Part shown: positions 1 to 15,000 of the stretch, one piece after another
How positions within the stretch are numbered: position 1 is the stretch's first letter
Layout: each line of letters starts with the position of its first letter
Assembly (NCBI GenBank): GCA_001586965.3
Contig: LUCW03000211.1
Span: forward strand, 127,501-170,009
Direction of reading: 5' to 3'
Source: Sphaeroforma sirkka
Lineage: Eukaryota; Opisthokonta; Ichthyosporea; Ichthyophonida
Length of the DNA: 42,509 nt
Notes under the pieces: model-generated
Told to the model about the DNA's origin: nothing
The model's input: only the letters and a program-made list of their open reading frames with translations
Database searches by the model: none
Program-made: the position numbers and the translations under genes

Positions 1-3000
1 TTCTCTATTTAGACAAGTTTCACACAACACAATATAGTTTTGTATCTAATTCGATTCTTCCACTTCCACCAGTGTACATACAAATGTAAAAAAATACATT
101 TGAAAGAACAAAATCACAAACATACACATGTATGCACACTACGTACAAACAGCCAGGGTAGCGCGTACAGCTGGAAAGGGTATATTTTTATGCATTGAAT
201 GATGGCAATTGTAAGTAGAAGGATATCCGCGTCGCATTATTAAATGGCTGAAATTTTCGTATACGAACGTGTATGTCAAGAATACAAACAAAAGGATACC
301 GTAGGTAATAGCTGAGGTGCGTAGCGTCTTGATATCTCACAAGTTTCCAATTTCTGCAAATGCAGCCCAATATCAATTTCAAGTGCCCCTTCTATTCGCA
401 TGCCAATCCATGAAAAAAGTACACTGGTTCCTGTGTGCCATATCTTGTATTCGAAATTGTCAAATGTTGCGTGTCATCTGTACCAAATTCCATATGCGAG
501 CATGCAACGTTGAGGGGGCGCTCGAACACTGAGAAGTACTTGCACTCACCTGCTGTGGCTGATACCATCTTCCGCAGGGTCTGACATGCAGGAATGATAG
601 AAACGTAATCAGGCGTTAGTCTGTGAAAATACTAGGATCTCGAGACTGAACGCTGTATCTTACAGGATGCTTATTGACGAACAATCAGCTGATGGTCAAA
701 CGGATATATGAGCATGACAGGTACCAGATATTGCACATGCCTTTGATTTAAAAATGGAGAAAGACAGTAGTATACTTTTATGTAACTAAAAGTCGATGTA
801 TGTTTACATATGCTCGCTAATCTGCTCCTACTGATGTACTCAATGAGCACTTGCACATCGACATGCCTAATTGTCTGCATATCATCGCACAATACCTCGA
901 ATAAGATATTCCCATGTACATACATACTTCCGTACGCACGTTTGAGCACGTGTAAATATGAGTTTGACTCGGACCTGACTATGGTGCACACACCTCTGTG
1001 ATAACAGGAAATCCTCTGGCTTCAAGATCAGCTACGAGGCGAACTACCGGCATCTGTGAATACGTTTGGGTGGGGAGATATGAGTACGCAGCAGGCTAGA
1101 TGTGTTCTATATTGGCCATGGCCTGTGTGAGATACATAGGAAAGGGTTTCAGCTCAAATCATCGGGCTGTATCCCTATGACTACAGTAGATCGACCGCAC
1201 ATATGTTGAATCAGCTGCAGTTGTTGAAGATGTGTGGCTCAAAGTACAACTCAATTTGCTTGACTTATACCGAATCATTGGTGTACTTTTTTAATCAGGA
1301 TTTGGAATACTGGGCAGAACAACGACACGCAATGTTAACATGATTTAAGGTAGAGAGCCTCTCTCAATCTGTCAAAAACTTCGTGTTGCTGCTATACATA
1401 TTCTGTTCGAATGATCGTATGCATACTCTGCTACTAAAGCAGATGTAGTGGTGTTTCTTGATACCATATGTACTGTGGTGACGCACAAGCACATAGGGTG
1501 TGTAGTAGAATCATGGGGACAGGAACAAGTTCATATATCAGCGACCAAAAAAATACACGTAACATATACCACACCCACGACAGGCACTCAGCCGAGACAC
1601 ATGCCTGCCACACTCGTAAATATCACGCACGCCTAACTACGCACAAGCATGAATACGAGGAACGTACAAGGTGAGAGTACAAACATTTACAAATGATAAC
1701 TTGTTAGAGTGACTACATGTGAATATTCAAGGCTCAAATTCCTAAACCCTATACGCCTCACAGAACCGCGCCATGCCAGCCTATCAGCCGTAAACCCTAC
1801 CTCAATCTTTGTGAATAGGGCATCCATAGTGTGCCGGTGCAATTTCTGGGACAGAATAGGCATAACCTCCCAGCCCACCACACACTCCTTAGCACACCCC
1901 ACAACCCGAGTGTCTAGTGGGGGGTCTTTAACAGGTCTTTTGTTGGAGACCCTGTTGGGCTCTTTACTCCTGTTAGTGGCGGCTGGTTTTATGCTCGTAT
2001 GGTCGCGCACACTCCATTTGCACAACGGGAGGCGTGGGCTGAGGGTCTGTGTAAGCGAAAGTGTTCATATAAGCGGAGAAACTGGCACGTGGGGGCACCT
2101 GGGGTCTGCGGGTGCAACTATAAACATTAGATATATTAGCACTGATCCAAGCGTCAATCACAGATGAACTTATCAATAACGTCATTGTCTACTGCACTAC
2201 CGGTACATATATACATAAACTAAAGCCAGAAAACAAAAACAAGTATCATCTGAAATGATATATGTCCATTAACTCACCCCTGGAATCGAGAGACACAACC
2301 AACCAGGTCACGCACTACAAATTCTACAACAGATAACGATTCTACCTCGAACAGGTTCATTATAGTCTTCAGTGAAATGAGTCTGGACTAAATTAGTACC
2401 CTATGACAGTCGAAATAGATACTCGGTACAGTTAGTACGCACAGTGGAAATCATGTCTTTGCCAGATTAACATTTCCCAAAACAGGCTGACTCTGAATGG
2501 ACAGAAAGCAATACTAGGCACAACACACACAAACCTCGAACGGCGACTTATACTCAGTGGAGGGACTGAGCAACCAATCTGCGATCAGTGGGTCAGAAAT
2601 CTTGCCACCAGGTTCGTAACCGTGGCATCGGAGTGCTTTGAGGAAGCGTTTGGCTGAAACAATTATTATATTTGTATCCGTACGCTGCGTTGGTGATGAT
2701 AGTGAAGTGATGCTTTAGTGTAGCTGGGCTACAGATAAACCCGCTTCTTTCTTTCAAACGCTCGATTATGTATATATTCTATATCATTGTCTGTGGTACT
2801 GATACAAGCGTGCGGTATACGAATACACATTGTTTGAAGAACTATACGCATAATACAGAACACTGCAATGCGCAACTTGTCGAAATAAACACTATTTACC
2901 ATAGGTAGATGGCACACACTTTCTTAGAACTCCACTCTGAGTGCTGCCACTTCATGCACATACCACCAGCTGTTCCTTCAAGAGGCGCATCCCATCTTCA

Positions 3001-6000
3001 TAACTTGGCACTTCGGAGTCTATTTTTAGATCACTGGGTCGTACCTCGGGATTTTTGAAATCCATGTACCAAACCACTGACGCACCGAAACACACGGATA
3101 GCCCCGACAGGTCTTTTAATCGAGGTTTCGGTGCCCCAACCGAAAACTTGGCAGCTGTGTAGGACCCGCTGTAAGTTTTGGTGTGCGCGCAATTTGGTGT
3201 ATTTTTTTATCCGATGGACTATAGGAGCAGACTGAGGAACTTTGAGAAAAAAATGGTGATTTGGAATAATGCACACAACACGGCGCAGGCCTACTACTCA
3301 CTATTTGAGAATCACTCGTGACAGCATTTAATTTCTGAATCTATGTTAGCTATATATATGTATTTGTGCTTGTGTATGTAGTGTATGTTTATATCGTTGA
3401 GCGCCGGTATATACACACAGTATATGTTTACACAGGTGTATCGGATGACTTACCAAATACAGAACTTGGACTTGCTGCGCCAAGTGCGTTCGAATTCGCG
3501 AAACGACGCGTCAGACGTCATCACCTGCACCACCATGACCACTCTCCTCACCGCTTCAGATCCAGAAGAGGGTTTCTTCTCGACGTGTTGTTTAGCAACT
3601 ACAGCTGTTGCATTGGCAGTAGCAACTCGCTTCGCCCCACTCTCCCGAGGTTTCTGCGCATCAGTATGTGTGCCGCCCGATTGTTTAACAACAACTCCTG
3701 AACTCGATTTGGCGTTGCTGTGAACAATAGTTGACAAAGATGCTTCCTATGATGATGGGAATAGCATAAATATATGAAGGTTGGATCACGTTAACAAGAT
3801 GCGTCGTGTTTCAGGTTTGTAAGGATGCGTTTTAGGATATTCCAGGACAAGTGTGTACCAAACGGTATTGTGAACTTGGGGTAAGAGATTAACTGCTTTG
3901 CTTTTAACCATTTAAATTAGGGCACATTGCGGAATCAAATGAGATGTTCTGTGGACATTGGAATGAGGAGTTATAGCTCATACGTGTTGAGGACAGATGG
4001 ATGCACGGATATATAAAACGCGAGTATAGATTTAGTGTGTCTAAGTGAGTCGCTCGAAAACTTGGGACACGTGTTGAAAAGACAACACCCGATCCACCAA
4101 ATGTTATGTTAATGAACGGTCGAAACTGATTTATACTAACCAATTTGTCTTGAAAACATGATAAAGGGCATTCAATTGTGAAGCTTCAGAGCAATGTAAG
4201 ACGGCGGGCAAGAGTAGTTATGGATCTTGTGGTTGGTGTCTAACCCGATGATCTGCTTTTAGAGTATTAATCGTGTCTGGCAACTGAATTGTGTTGAGAT
4301 ATAATGATATCGTGACTATATATCTATTTTGGAATCCCGTGAGTGGTCAGTGGCAGTTTATGGGAGACTCAATTTGTTTTGTGCCGTTGATACATTTTTG
4401 AAGCCAGCATTATCGAACCATTGATGAATAGTCTACTGCTGTCTGAGAACTAGGAAGATCGCATGTACACGGTTGACACGATAATCGAGATGCATGCTAC
4501 ACACAGGTCGTGCTTTGAACAACCTTCCATATTTACTATAGGTACAGTACCCGCTATCAGTTCAAAATTTTGCTTCTGCATCTCATATGTAGTAAGCAGT
4601 CAGTGAGTACCACAAACTTCGAAAGGGGCCCCTGGGTGTGCAAGAGTTTGATATGGGATCGCTCCATTATCGACGCAGAAAATCAGAGAAACGAGAGGGA
4701 AACTTATGACTTGTACCTTTCTATACCTTTTTATCGAATCCTGTGATCCTTGGGTGACCACTACGAGTTTCTATCGCCACATTTGCATGCGTGACCCCAG
4801 TCCTATCCATACCAGTGGATGTAGCCGCAGCCGATCGAGTCGCATCACGAGCGCTGCCTTTGCTCGTGTCGAGTGACTTACTAGGTCTCGTGCTATTTCC
4901 CACAGTAGCTGTAGACACCAAGTTCTCAGGGGCGTTTTGTTGGGCCATTGAAGCCAGATTGTATCGCTGCTGTTCTATCTTACGCTGTCGTTGAAGCTGC
5001 AGTCGCGCCTCTTTCTCTCGTTGCTTCTTTTCTCGCTGCAACTGTGCTTGGTGATAAAGTTGAAGTGTGCTCATTTCATGGTGCTCTGGGTTTGCATGTG
5101 TTTGTTGTTGTCGTTGTTGCTGCTGCTGTTGCTGCTCATGTGGCTGTCGCGATTGTTGGTGCGCCATACAATAATTGTTTTGTTGGTTCTGAATACTGTG
5201 ATTGGTTTGTTGGTGCTTCATACTATTATGTTTTGCTTGTGGAAGCATACTACTACTATATTTTTGTTGGTGCTGCATGCCTATTTGTGGTTGATGCTGC
5301 ACATCTAAATTCTGTTGCCGCAATAGTTCACCATCTTTTCCCTTCTGTTTTTGTCGATGTCCTGACGGGAGCGGTTGTGGCCTGCCTTCTAAGTTGTGCA
5401 GCTCCAAGCGTGACTCTTGCTGGTTTGAATTTGACTGTCCCTGCTGTGAAAGTGCTCGTTGACGCTCTTGCTGTGTCTCTCTTGATACAGTATGCTGTTT
5501 TTCATATGGCACTGGCTGCTCCCCTAGGTGTATATGTTGCTGAATTTGCGGCTGCTGTTGCTTACTAAGTGTCTCTAAAACCCCATCCATACCGTGATAG
5601 CCACGGTGTTCTTCCAGCGGATTGCTGGTTGTTTCTAAATTTAACCCATGCTCCGCCATCGTGTGTGAATCACTCACTTGCTCACTGTGATCAACTTTAG
5701 ATCGCTTGCGAGTCTGTCCATCTAATATTCTATGATCCAACTCGGTCCCATATTTCCCACTTGCACCCACACTCTCTGTATCATCTAGCCGTCGAGTATC
5801 GCCTATACTGCGTTTTGTTCCGTGCTGCACCTGGTACACTGGCGGGGGTGGGTGGGTGTGTCGGGTTTGGGTGTGCTGTGTCGGTGCGTGTTGTGTATAC
5901 TGTGTAGGATGGTCATGCATGTGCTGTACGTTCTCAGCTTGGTTACGCAATGATATTGTACTGTTTTCATGACCATCTGTATCCGGAGATAACCCCTTCA

Positions 6001-9000
6001 CCCACGGCTTAGAGTACACAGGCGTCTGTGCTTGTACATGTCTCGGTGTGAGACGCTGCATACTGGCTGGTGTCTGTGTACCCATAGGTGTTCGCTGCCC
6101 AATCCATTGTAATGGGGTGTTTTCCGATGACTGTCTGTTCACCTGTTGCTTCGAGTTGCTATAACCCTCCGTACGTCCACGGACAGAGGTCTGAATCTGT
6201 ACATGCCGGTGTGTGTGCGTTTGTACATGTGACTTTGTGAGAGCCTGTGTATGCTGCTGCGTGTGCTGTTGTGCGCGTGCCCGACTCAGCGCAGGTGTCT
6301 GAGCGGGTGTGATTGTACGCCCACGCATAGATGGCAATGGTGGAGTGAACTCCGCTCTTTGTTTTGGCGCGGTGTTCCGATTCTCGCTAACTCCAGTTTC
6401 GGACTTCCCCACACTTGGTCTATTGATACTTGGAGTGGCCACGGGCAATTGCCGTTGTACTGAAGTAGGTTTAATCCAACTGGTCCGACTTTGAAGAGAA
6501 CCTGTTCCCATAGTGCGAACATAGAAGTGAGTATGAGCAGATATGATATATTGGGTATAGGTATTCCAAATAATCGCATATGCATGATCATGTACATGCA
6601 ACTAAACAACCGCTTGCGCACATAAACATGGTTTTACGTACAACAATGTCATAACATTAAACAAGACGGAAACAACAGTGGCAATATATTAATTAGCGCT
6701 TGTCTTGCAGCACCACTGAACAAACATTGTCGATTTCTTTACCCTTGTTTGTAATCCATGTGTTAGCAAGCAACGTACGCGGTGATACATACTTAACCAC
6801 TCGCATTCTCGCGCATGTGCAATCTTTCCGGAAGAGTTACTTCCCATGCTAAAGGATGCGAGACCATTTCTTTCCACATGATCACGCCACTGATACTAAG
6901 GAACACTATTTATGGTGACTTCACTATATGCACTCTCAGAGGTCGGAGAATGATAGACCATGGCTATCTCAAAATTGTAATGGTACACATGATCGGTGCT
7001 GCACTTGAGCTGTATATGCACACTACTGCAGTAGAGTAGCACTATCAAAATCTCGGCGTTGAGATGCAAAACATGGCAAGTGTCTGGTGCACCAAGCCTT
7101 GTTCAAGTAAACCTGGTCCTGTATCATTACAATATGTACATATTATCGACCATAGGATTAATAGCATACTGTTGAATCGGGGCTGTATGAGACATACTCT
7201 CCATTCGCAGAGGCGTGGGTGTCTTATCCCTCGGTCCGTTGGGTTGTGAAATGATCTCCAACTCCGCTGCAAAGTGTTGTTTCGCAGCCTTTTGCATCTG
7301 CCCAGCTCTGACCAGCAACCGCTTCTTCTCATTTTCAATGTACTTGGGCAATCGCTGCACTTGAGTCTCGGACTAGTGCGCATGTATTGCAATATATGGA
7401 ATATAGAGTAAGAAACTCTCCAAAGTATGTAGTTTATGCATGTATGAACCATGCAGCAGCGGCCTTGACTGTCACACGGACTTGCCATTGCCGCGCACCA
7501 TATGACACAACACACATTATACTACAAAATCATTAGAAGAAGGGGGTATCCACAGATCTCAATATACACACCGCCTACAGATAAAATTTGGCACGACAAA
7601 CACCGAAATATGATAAACTATTGAAGCAAGGAAGGTGCAAGATATTAAAGTACTCACATCCTACAGATGTGGGCACACCTTCCACAGCTTTGTACCCATA
7701 GAGCGCACATGAACAAACATACCACAGACGAATCGGTGCGAAAAGGCTTGGCATTCCATAGTACATCTGCGATTGCCTTGGGACGTGCAGATGCAATGTC
7801 TCGCAAATCCTTGTACCCGTGGTTGTACAATGCTGTGGGTAGTTCGTAATTTGTGGAGTTAAAATGTTTTGTGAATGATTGCGTATGTAATTCAGTAAGG
7901 TGTGCAGGGATGCGCTGAACAATGGCTTAAATTTACTAAGAGCAACTTCATTGACTGCTCTTTCCCTTGTATCCCTTGTTTCTCCACACATGTGCTCCTC
8001 ATATGCGCAGCAATATAATTATTTTGTAAGGGGTGGTTTTTCGTGACTTTCTAGTGTACTCTGCAAACTCAATTTACATACACTGTGTATGGGTTTCGTC
8101 CTCCTACACGTAGAGTGACACCTACACATATATTCGTAGTTCCTAGACATCGACGCTGCATGCACGGACTGACCCAGTATTTGTTGGAGAAGTGTGCATA
8201 GACATTTGTGTGAAGCAAAGATAACAATATCTGCTCATCAAGGCAGATTCACGCCCACGTATATAACGTATCCCGATACTCACCAAACTCACCACACTGG
8301 CGTCACGAGTATATACACCGAAAAGACACCCAGTTAACACCAGCCCATGTATTTTTGCAGCACGCAAGCACGCACAGTGAATGACATCGCTAGACGTCAC
8401 AAGTGTAAGTAACCTTATCAGGACAAGTGAACACAGCACTCAACATCGCTGTTTGGCACAGGTAGATACACACCTCGTGCATCGGCTCCGTTGATGCCTG
8501 GTATGGATGTGAGTTTGTACAACTCCTGCGTGACGCCAAAGGACAGACGTGCAGGCAGCTTTTTGAAGAGAGAGGCAAGATGCTCCCACCCTAATTTGCT
8601 GCAAAACACCGCTACCTGTGATGGGTTTGATATGATGCATGTGATGTGTGCGGCTTGTGGCTGTTGAAGTCTATAAGGACTGATGAGTGATAAGCACTGT
8701 ATTCGTGAGGTAAACGATAGTATAACTTCAGGCAATTTATACCAAATTTAGAAAGGATATGTGATCGAGGGGCCGATGGGCTACGAGTAGGATATTGAGG
8801 AGTTGTACACAATAGAAAAACAATCGAGAACAATTCTATGGAAGTACTGATATATGCCGATATAGCACGCTAAGTACAGACAGACCCGAACTTCATACAT
8901 GGGCCAATATATATGCAAATCAAAAAGCAAATTTTCGATCAATGATATGTTCAGTGTTCATGGTTGGGATACGGTACCGGCTGCAAAACACATACGTAAA

Positions 9001-12000
9001 CCAGTGTCACACGTAGTTTCAGACAATGCATATTAATTGCATTTGAGAATGTATAGATACAAAGAAAACACATGTCAATATGTGCATAGTTTCACATATA
9101 TAAACGTCTGAGAAACAAATATGCAGATTGTATACATTCATCGAGCTGCAATCCATCTCTCACTCCAACTTGCACATACCATTCCACTAAAACTGGACGA
9201 CAGCTCCTGAAGACTCTGCACACTTCCTCTGTCGACTCCTAGCCACTACAACATATATTTTTGTGATATGGAATGTATTGGTGGCTGAAAAAGTGCAAAT
9301 CTATAAGAAATGCCGGGGAAGTGAACTATACTCTGCCGGTAGTATAGTGATGGATATACGTAGATGCTCAGATAGATCGAATAAGATGTATGGATGCTTC
9401 AGAATATACCTATTTTAGTGGATCCGTGGTTTAACAATGAATGGCAGATAAACAAATAGTTAGTATTAGAACACATGCGCCTGTTTCAGAACTAGCAAAA
9501 TTTTGAATGAGCACACCACTTCTCGTCACTACGTTAATACTGAACGATGCTGTGAATGTACGTTGTATCTCCTGGCCGTGTGGCGTAGGCTTAATGGTGT
9601 GGCGCTGGTGATGGACTACTTTAAACCACCAAGTACATTGCACATGCAATGTACAGTCACCGCGCGTGCGAGTTATATTGTCGCAATGCATAGTAGTAAA
9701 CCGCATCGCACCTACGGAGTCACACTGTCACGACAGGTCTTGCTAAGAATTTGTGTCTCTTCCATACTTGGTTACTGGCCAGTCACAGCAAACAGAAATC
9801 GTACTCCCTGTAGTGCAGTATACACTTACCCGTGAGATGTTTGCTATAGGCTCTTCCTTGACAATCATGCTCATGGCATAGGCAATATACAGCCGTCGTG
9901 CACGCGCTAGTTCCTCAGATGGGTCTCTCTGTGTGGCAAGTGTGATGGCCAGTGAGTTCAGGCAAGGACAACAGTTTTCCACGCGCACGTGCAAATAGAC
10001 ATACACATATATACACAAGGGTAGTCACACATCTACATATGAAAAAGCTCACATACACATGCGCACACATCCCTGCACATGGCATGCTACAACCCCACAC
10101 CTGGATGTAGAAACCTTAGAATTCCAAACATGTACATATAACGAACGAAGAAGGTGAACCGCTTTTCCATCATCATCGCATGTGCCTTTTCATCATGGAC
10201 GAGTAGTACAAATCTGTGCACAGCAATTCATGTTGTCAAAAACTTCACTATTGTATGCTTCCTGGTAATCGAAACATGCACATTTAGACCTGTACACAAT
10301 TATTCTTCTCTACGATACTATGTCCCATTGGATACATACATTTGCTACATGTACGAAATACGACTGCTCTACTAGGATTTTAACCGCCCTTATTTCACCA
10401 ATACCATAAAAAGAAATTCTCATATTTATCTGTCATAATCAAAATAATAAAACGCGTAAAAAATCACACGCATTGGCGAGTGGATGCGCATACCTTCTCT
10501 GCGGCGGACTCTCCCCTCTGTGACCACCGGATGAGGCTGTCTGGATTGATACCGATGTTGTGGAGCACTCTGAGGTACACCTGATTGTCTGTGGATTTCA
10601 AAGAAATGCCACACCATATCGTGTTAATGGCATGACTACTATGCACGGGGTCTATCTCTAGTACAGATATATTCAATTGTCATTCAAATACACGTACTAG
10701 CGAGGGCATGTCTTGGTCATTGTATACCCTGAGGTATAATTACTTGTACGGGAGGATTGCTTTGACAGACAATCTTTTTAAGTTGACATATTTTTTCTCG
10801 CTAGAGAGTAGACGTATCTATTGGTTGAAGGAATCCCGAGAAATTAAGAGATGCAAGACTAGCAGGCTTGCACATGCCTAATATACTACTGTAAACTGCA
10901 GTCGTAAAACTAGAAGCAAATACGACTGGGACGAAACAAACCATATACGAATAAATTACACAATTATATCTCGCAACACACATAGAAGGGTAGTAAAATA
11001 GTCGTATAAGTCAAAACTAAAAGAATAGCGCAAACTTTGGAGAGCACAGACATTGAGTACCCACAAAGCTCACACGTAGTTCGAAGAAACAGCTCCTCAA
11101 AAGAAGGATGGGACATTGTGTTTTTTGAAAACCATGCATACTCTGAAAGGTTCACGCAATGACAAGCGGACCAAAGGCTCATACACTGATATACGGGTAA
11201 AAATTGAAAGCTTCAAATAATCACTACTATATGGAGAATATCGCACATGAGCTTTACAGATGCAAAAATAGACGCACAGCGACTGAACAGAGTTGAAATA
11301 TACAAGCGGTATCCAGTGCCTATCACTATCCTGGGGATGGATTGTACCTTATATGCAATACGTATATGAAAGGCAGCAAAAGCTTTTCTCAGGTATGCCC
11401 ATATAGAACGACATCGCATACTTGGCACTCCTAAAGCGGTGACCAAGGCTTGCCACTTGTTGTGTTGTTGCTCTGTGCTGTACATGTTGTACGGAGGTGC
11501 TACCAGATAGCACAGTTGCAGTTCCGTTTCCAGCGCCAATCCCTTGGTTGCGTTCTGTGAGTCAGTGCATGGGAGTGCGAATTTATGTGAAATGTGTGCG
11601 AGACTTGAGTGCGCGTGCGCGTGCGTGTACATAGGCAGGTAAGATATTTAGTGTGCGTGCGTATTGTCAAAGCGGTTGTGTGGCGTATAAGTTGTTCAAC
11701 AAAATAATAAGGAGGACAATACATCGAATGGATGAGCAAAAACGATATATTTTTTTAGATGTATGTGTGGTTATACCCCAAATCAACGCCCGATCAGTGT
11801 GAGGATTAGTGTAGATAAATGTATTTTTTCAAAGTGAAGTCCCGAGTATGTGCGAGCGCCGGATGTGTGTTTGTTACTGCAAATGATTAGCCGTGTGTAA
11901 GTACTATTAATGATTAACCGTGTGCATGTACTATTTTACCGTATTGAGTGTCATCTGTGCACACACCCATATACAACAATGTGCTAAGTGTGCGAATGGG

Positions 12001-15000
12001 TGTTTTTTTCCTGTTCTATTTAAATATAAAGTTGTTTATCTTTTATACTTATATCCACGTGCTATGTCACGGGCGCAAACATCTGAGCATAATTGAGTAA
12101 GTGAATACGAATTCGATTTGACTGGCCTGGTCTACACGTTTATATATTGAAATGATATCAATTAACTTACGATTTGATGCATACTACAAGCATGTAAAAG
12201 AAGTCAAGAAAGTATGTAAATGTGAATGTATGTAAACTTGGCACGAAATCTCAATGCAAATGAACAAGCGTATACTACAGATCAACAACTTACGTCCAAA
12301 TCCTTGAACACCAAATGCGATTCTCCAGGCGCTAATGCACTCGCCACACACGCTCGTCCAAGATGCGTGGATTGCAAATTCATCCCCTCCCCTCCGGTCG
12401 CATACACCTGCATGCTTATGTACGGTTGCGCTGGCGTTTTTGATTCTTCATTTGATTTCATGCTCATGTTTGTGTGTGTCATTCTATCTCCTCCGACAAT
12501 AGGTATTGCCGCAGTGTTTGGGAGAATGTTTGGCCCTATACTGAGGCCTTCACGTGCCTGTGTATGTCCTGATTTCCACTCCACTGTCACGAAACGAGAC
12601 TGTACCAGAATATCTAATGCCTCCAGGGTGGCTTGTCGCAACTTTTGTGCGTCTTCAAAGTACCGCAGCAGAGAAAACCTGAAAATATGTAAATCCGAAA
12701 TGATTAGTTGAGTGTATGCGCTCCTATCGAATAGCCTCCGCTTGAGGAATACACACACATATATATATATGTGTGTGTGTGTACGATCAGTAATAGTCAG
12801 TACAGAAATGCACAGTGTTGACTAGAGCACATATATCGGCATGATTTCAGTATGTCTGCATATCTAAAACTCGCGGAAAATTGCGAATTTAGACTTATTT
12901 TAAGATTTGGGTATATACGTTTGCGGTTAGTGGTTACCATAACTGCAACTCAAAGGGTTTGTATATTTGAAAAAAATACCCGGATCTAAGTATGTGGACA
13001 TCTTAGGTGCTGCACAAACACTTTATGATATTCGAGCGAGCAGCTCAGAACGTATCACCAGCAAATACACACGCTTACTGTAAGACAAGTTTACAGATAC
13101 TGCAAACCGAGTATAAACTGTCCGAATAACGCACACATCATACAGCGAGTACATGCACATCGTACAGCAGCCATCACAACCAATATATTGTGTCGCACCA
13201 TCGACTTCGGCCACTACACCACCCGTAGAGCTTCCAAGGAAGGCTTAGGACACTACTTAAAGCTCATTGGAATCCGGGAGGTACTTAATAATATGCGCAC
13301 ACACATCAAACCACACACATGCACCCCAGACATTGAATACATACCCATTGCAACGTTATATATATACACACCCCATATAACACGTTGCATCGTCTAAATC
13401 GGCCACCATGCCACCCACAACGCCTTCGAGGAGCGCCTGTGAAATGCGAGCCAGCTGTTCGTTAGTGAATGCTGGGTCCGCCGATTCCATTTCACTGTGT
13501 ATGAAGGATAAGGTGTCCAGGCGAATCGATGAGTGCTAGATGTGTCTCCGTACCGATACATTTTGTATTCATAATACAAGTATTTGCAATCTACGTTTGA
13601 TTCGCAACTCTCAAATGTGAACTGATGATCGTACTTAATCAACATTCAATTGAAGTGTGCATGTATGTATACAAAATTTACTCTTGCTTGCGCGGGCCGC
13701 GACATGCTAGCGAGAAATTGCTTTGCCAGATACATAGATTCGGCAACATATGTATTCCGTGTGTATGTGTGTATCTTTCTGGCTCTTATCAATAGATTTT
13801 GCATATGTAAAAGGATTATCCTTCTCTCAAAAAGTGCCTTTGTATATGGAAAAGACTTTTGCACTTTATACCATACATGCCCAACTTTTAATTCATAATG
13901 TTCATCCATGCTCGGCTCAAGGTCCACGAGTTTACTGGACTATCATTAGATACATGTAAATCGATGAGTACACACAAATAAACGATGTACGAGTCATCTG
14001 ATATATGTTATGTTTTTTATGTGTCGTACGAACGCATGTGTTAAGATATGACATTCACAAACATTCACATCTGACAAAGTGCAACACACATGCTTGGATG
14101 TGTACTTCGTATGCACCTCTTACTGACTGTAGCCTCACTTTTGGGGCCAGATCTGTCCGAACTAGATACACTAGGATTGGTGAGTGATTTCACAGACAGA
14201 TTGCCCAGGGCGCTTGTGACGGGTGGAATGGCTGTTCCCATGAGCTCTATGGCCAATTGCTTCTCATTGCGATCTTTGCATATTATAATGGACTCGCCCA
14301 TATCGTCCTTCCCTGTGCCCAAGAGTGTGAGAAAACGATACGCTCGTCTGCTTAGAAACACCATCCTATACTGATTCAATTGGCGAGGCTCCCCACCGAC
14401 TAGCAAATATTCTATAGATGATTCACATACACACACAAAATATGCTTTGCATTCGCCTTAATGTATACATACATACATACACAGAACTACATACAGATTT
14501 CGTTCAACTACATACCAATACGCATACATACACTCAACTACACACACAATACACTCAACTACATAAAAATACACTTGCATACCCAGCTTTATACTTTTAT
14601 TTATAAATCTTTTACGCATGAGAATCTTTACACGCTCATCCTATCTGCGCACACACGCACACACGACAGACACAACATACAAAACACAAGTAGATATATC
14701 CGCACTTACACAACCACGTACGAGACATAACATATATAGTGCTTATACCCAAACTCACACAATTATACACGGGACACAACACACACAACACTAACGCCCA
14801 CACTCACACAACCACACATGAGGCACAACACACACAGCGCCTACACTCACATCTAAAACCATACACAGCGCATCTGTCTGCACGCCTCTTCATCTGTTCC
14901 CATCACCTTGCATCATTCCATCGTCACATTCGTACAAACAACCACAAAACGTTAAATGCACAGTACATACAACATGCATACCAGTTCTTCCAGCGCGACC

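Noticed and set aside
1709..2167. 152-codon plus-strand open frame with a hydrophobic stretch
   Set aside because: It overlaps the in-phase POLQ exon 1801-2038 on the other strand, whose peptide matches the family and joins its neighbours.
4948..5568. 206-codon open frame on the plus strand
   Set aside because: It is antisense to the Gln-rich POLQ exon; the CAG/CAA repeats read in reverse as Leu/Val/Ala/Cys and keep the frame open by composition.
13023..13214. Short minus-strand gene starting [12 protein letters not shown]
   Set aside because: This is the decayed exon copy read on into intron sequence, not an independent gene.
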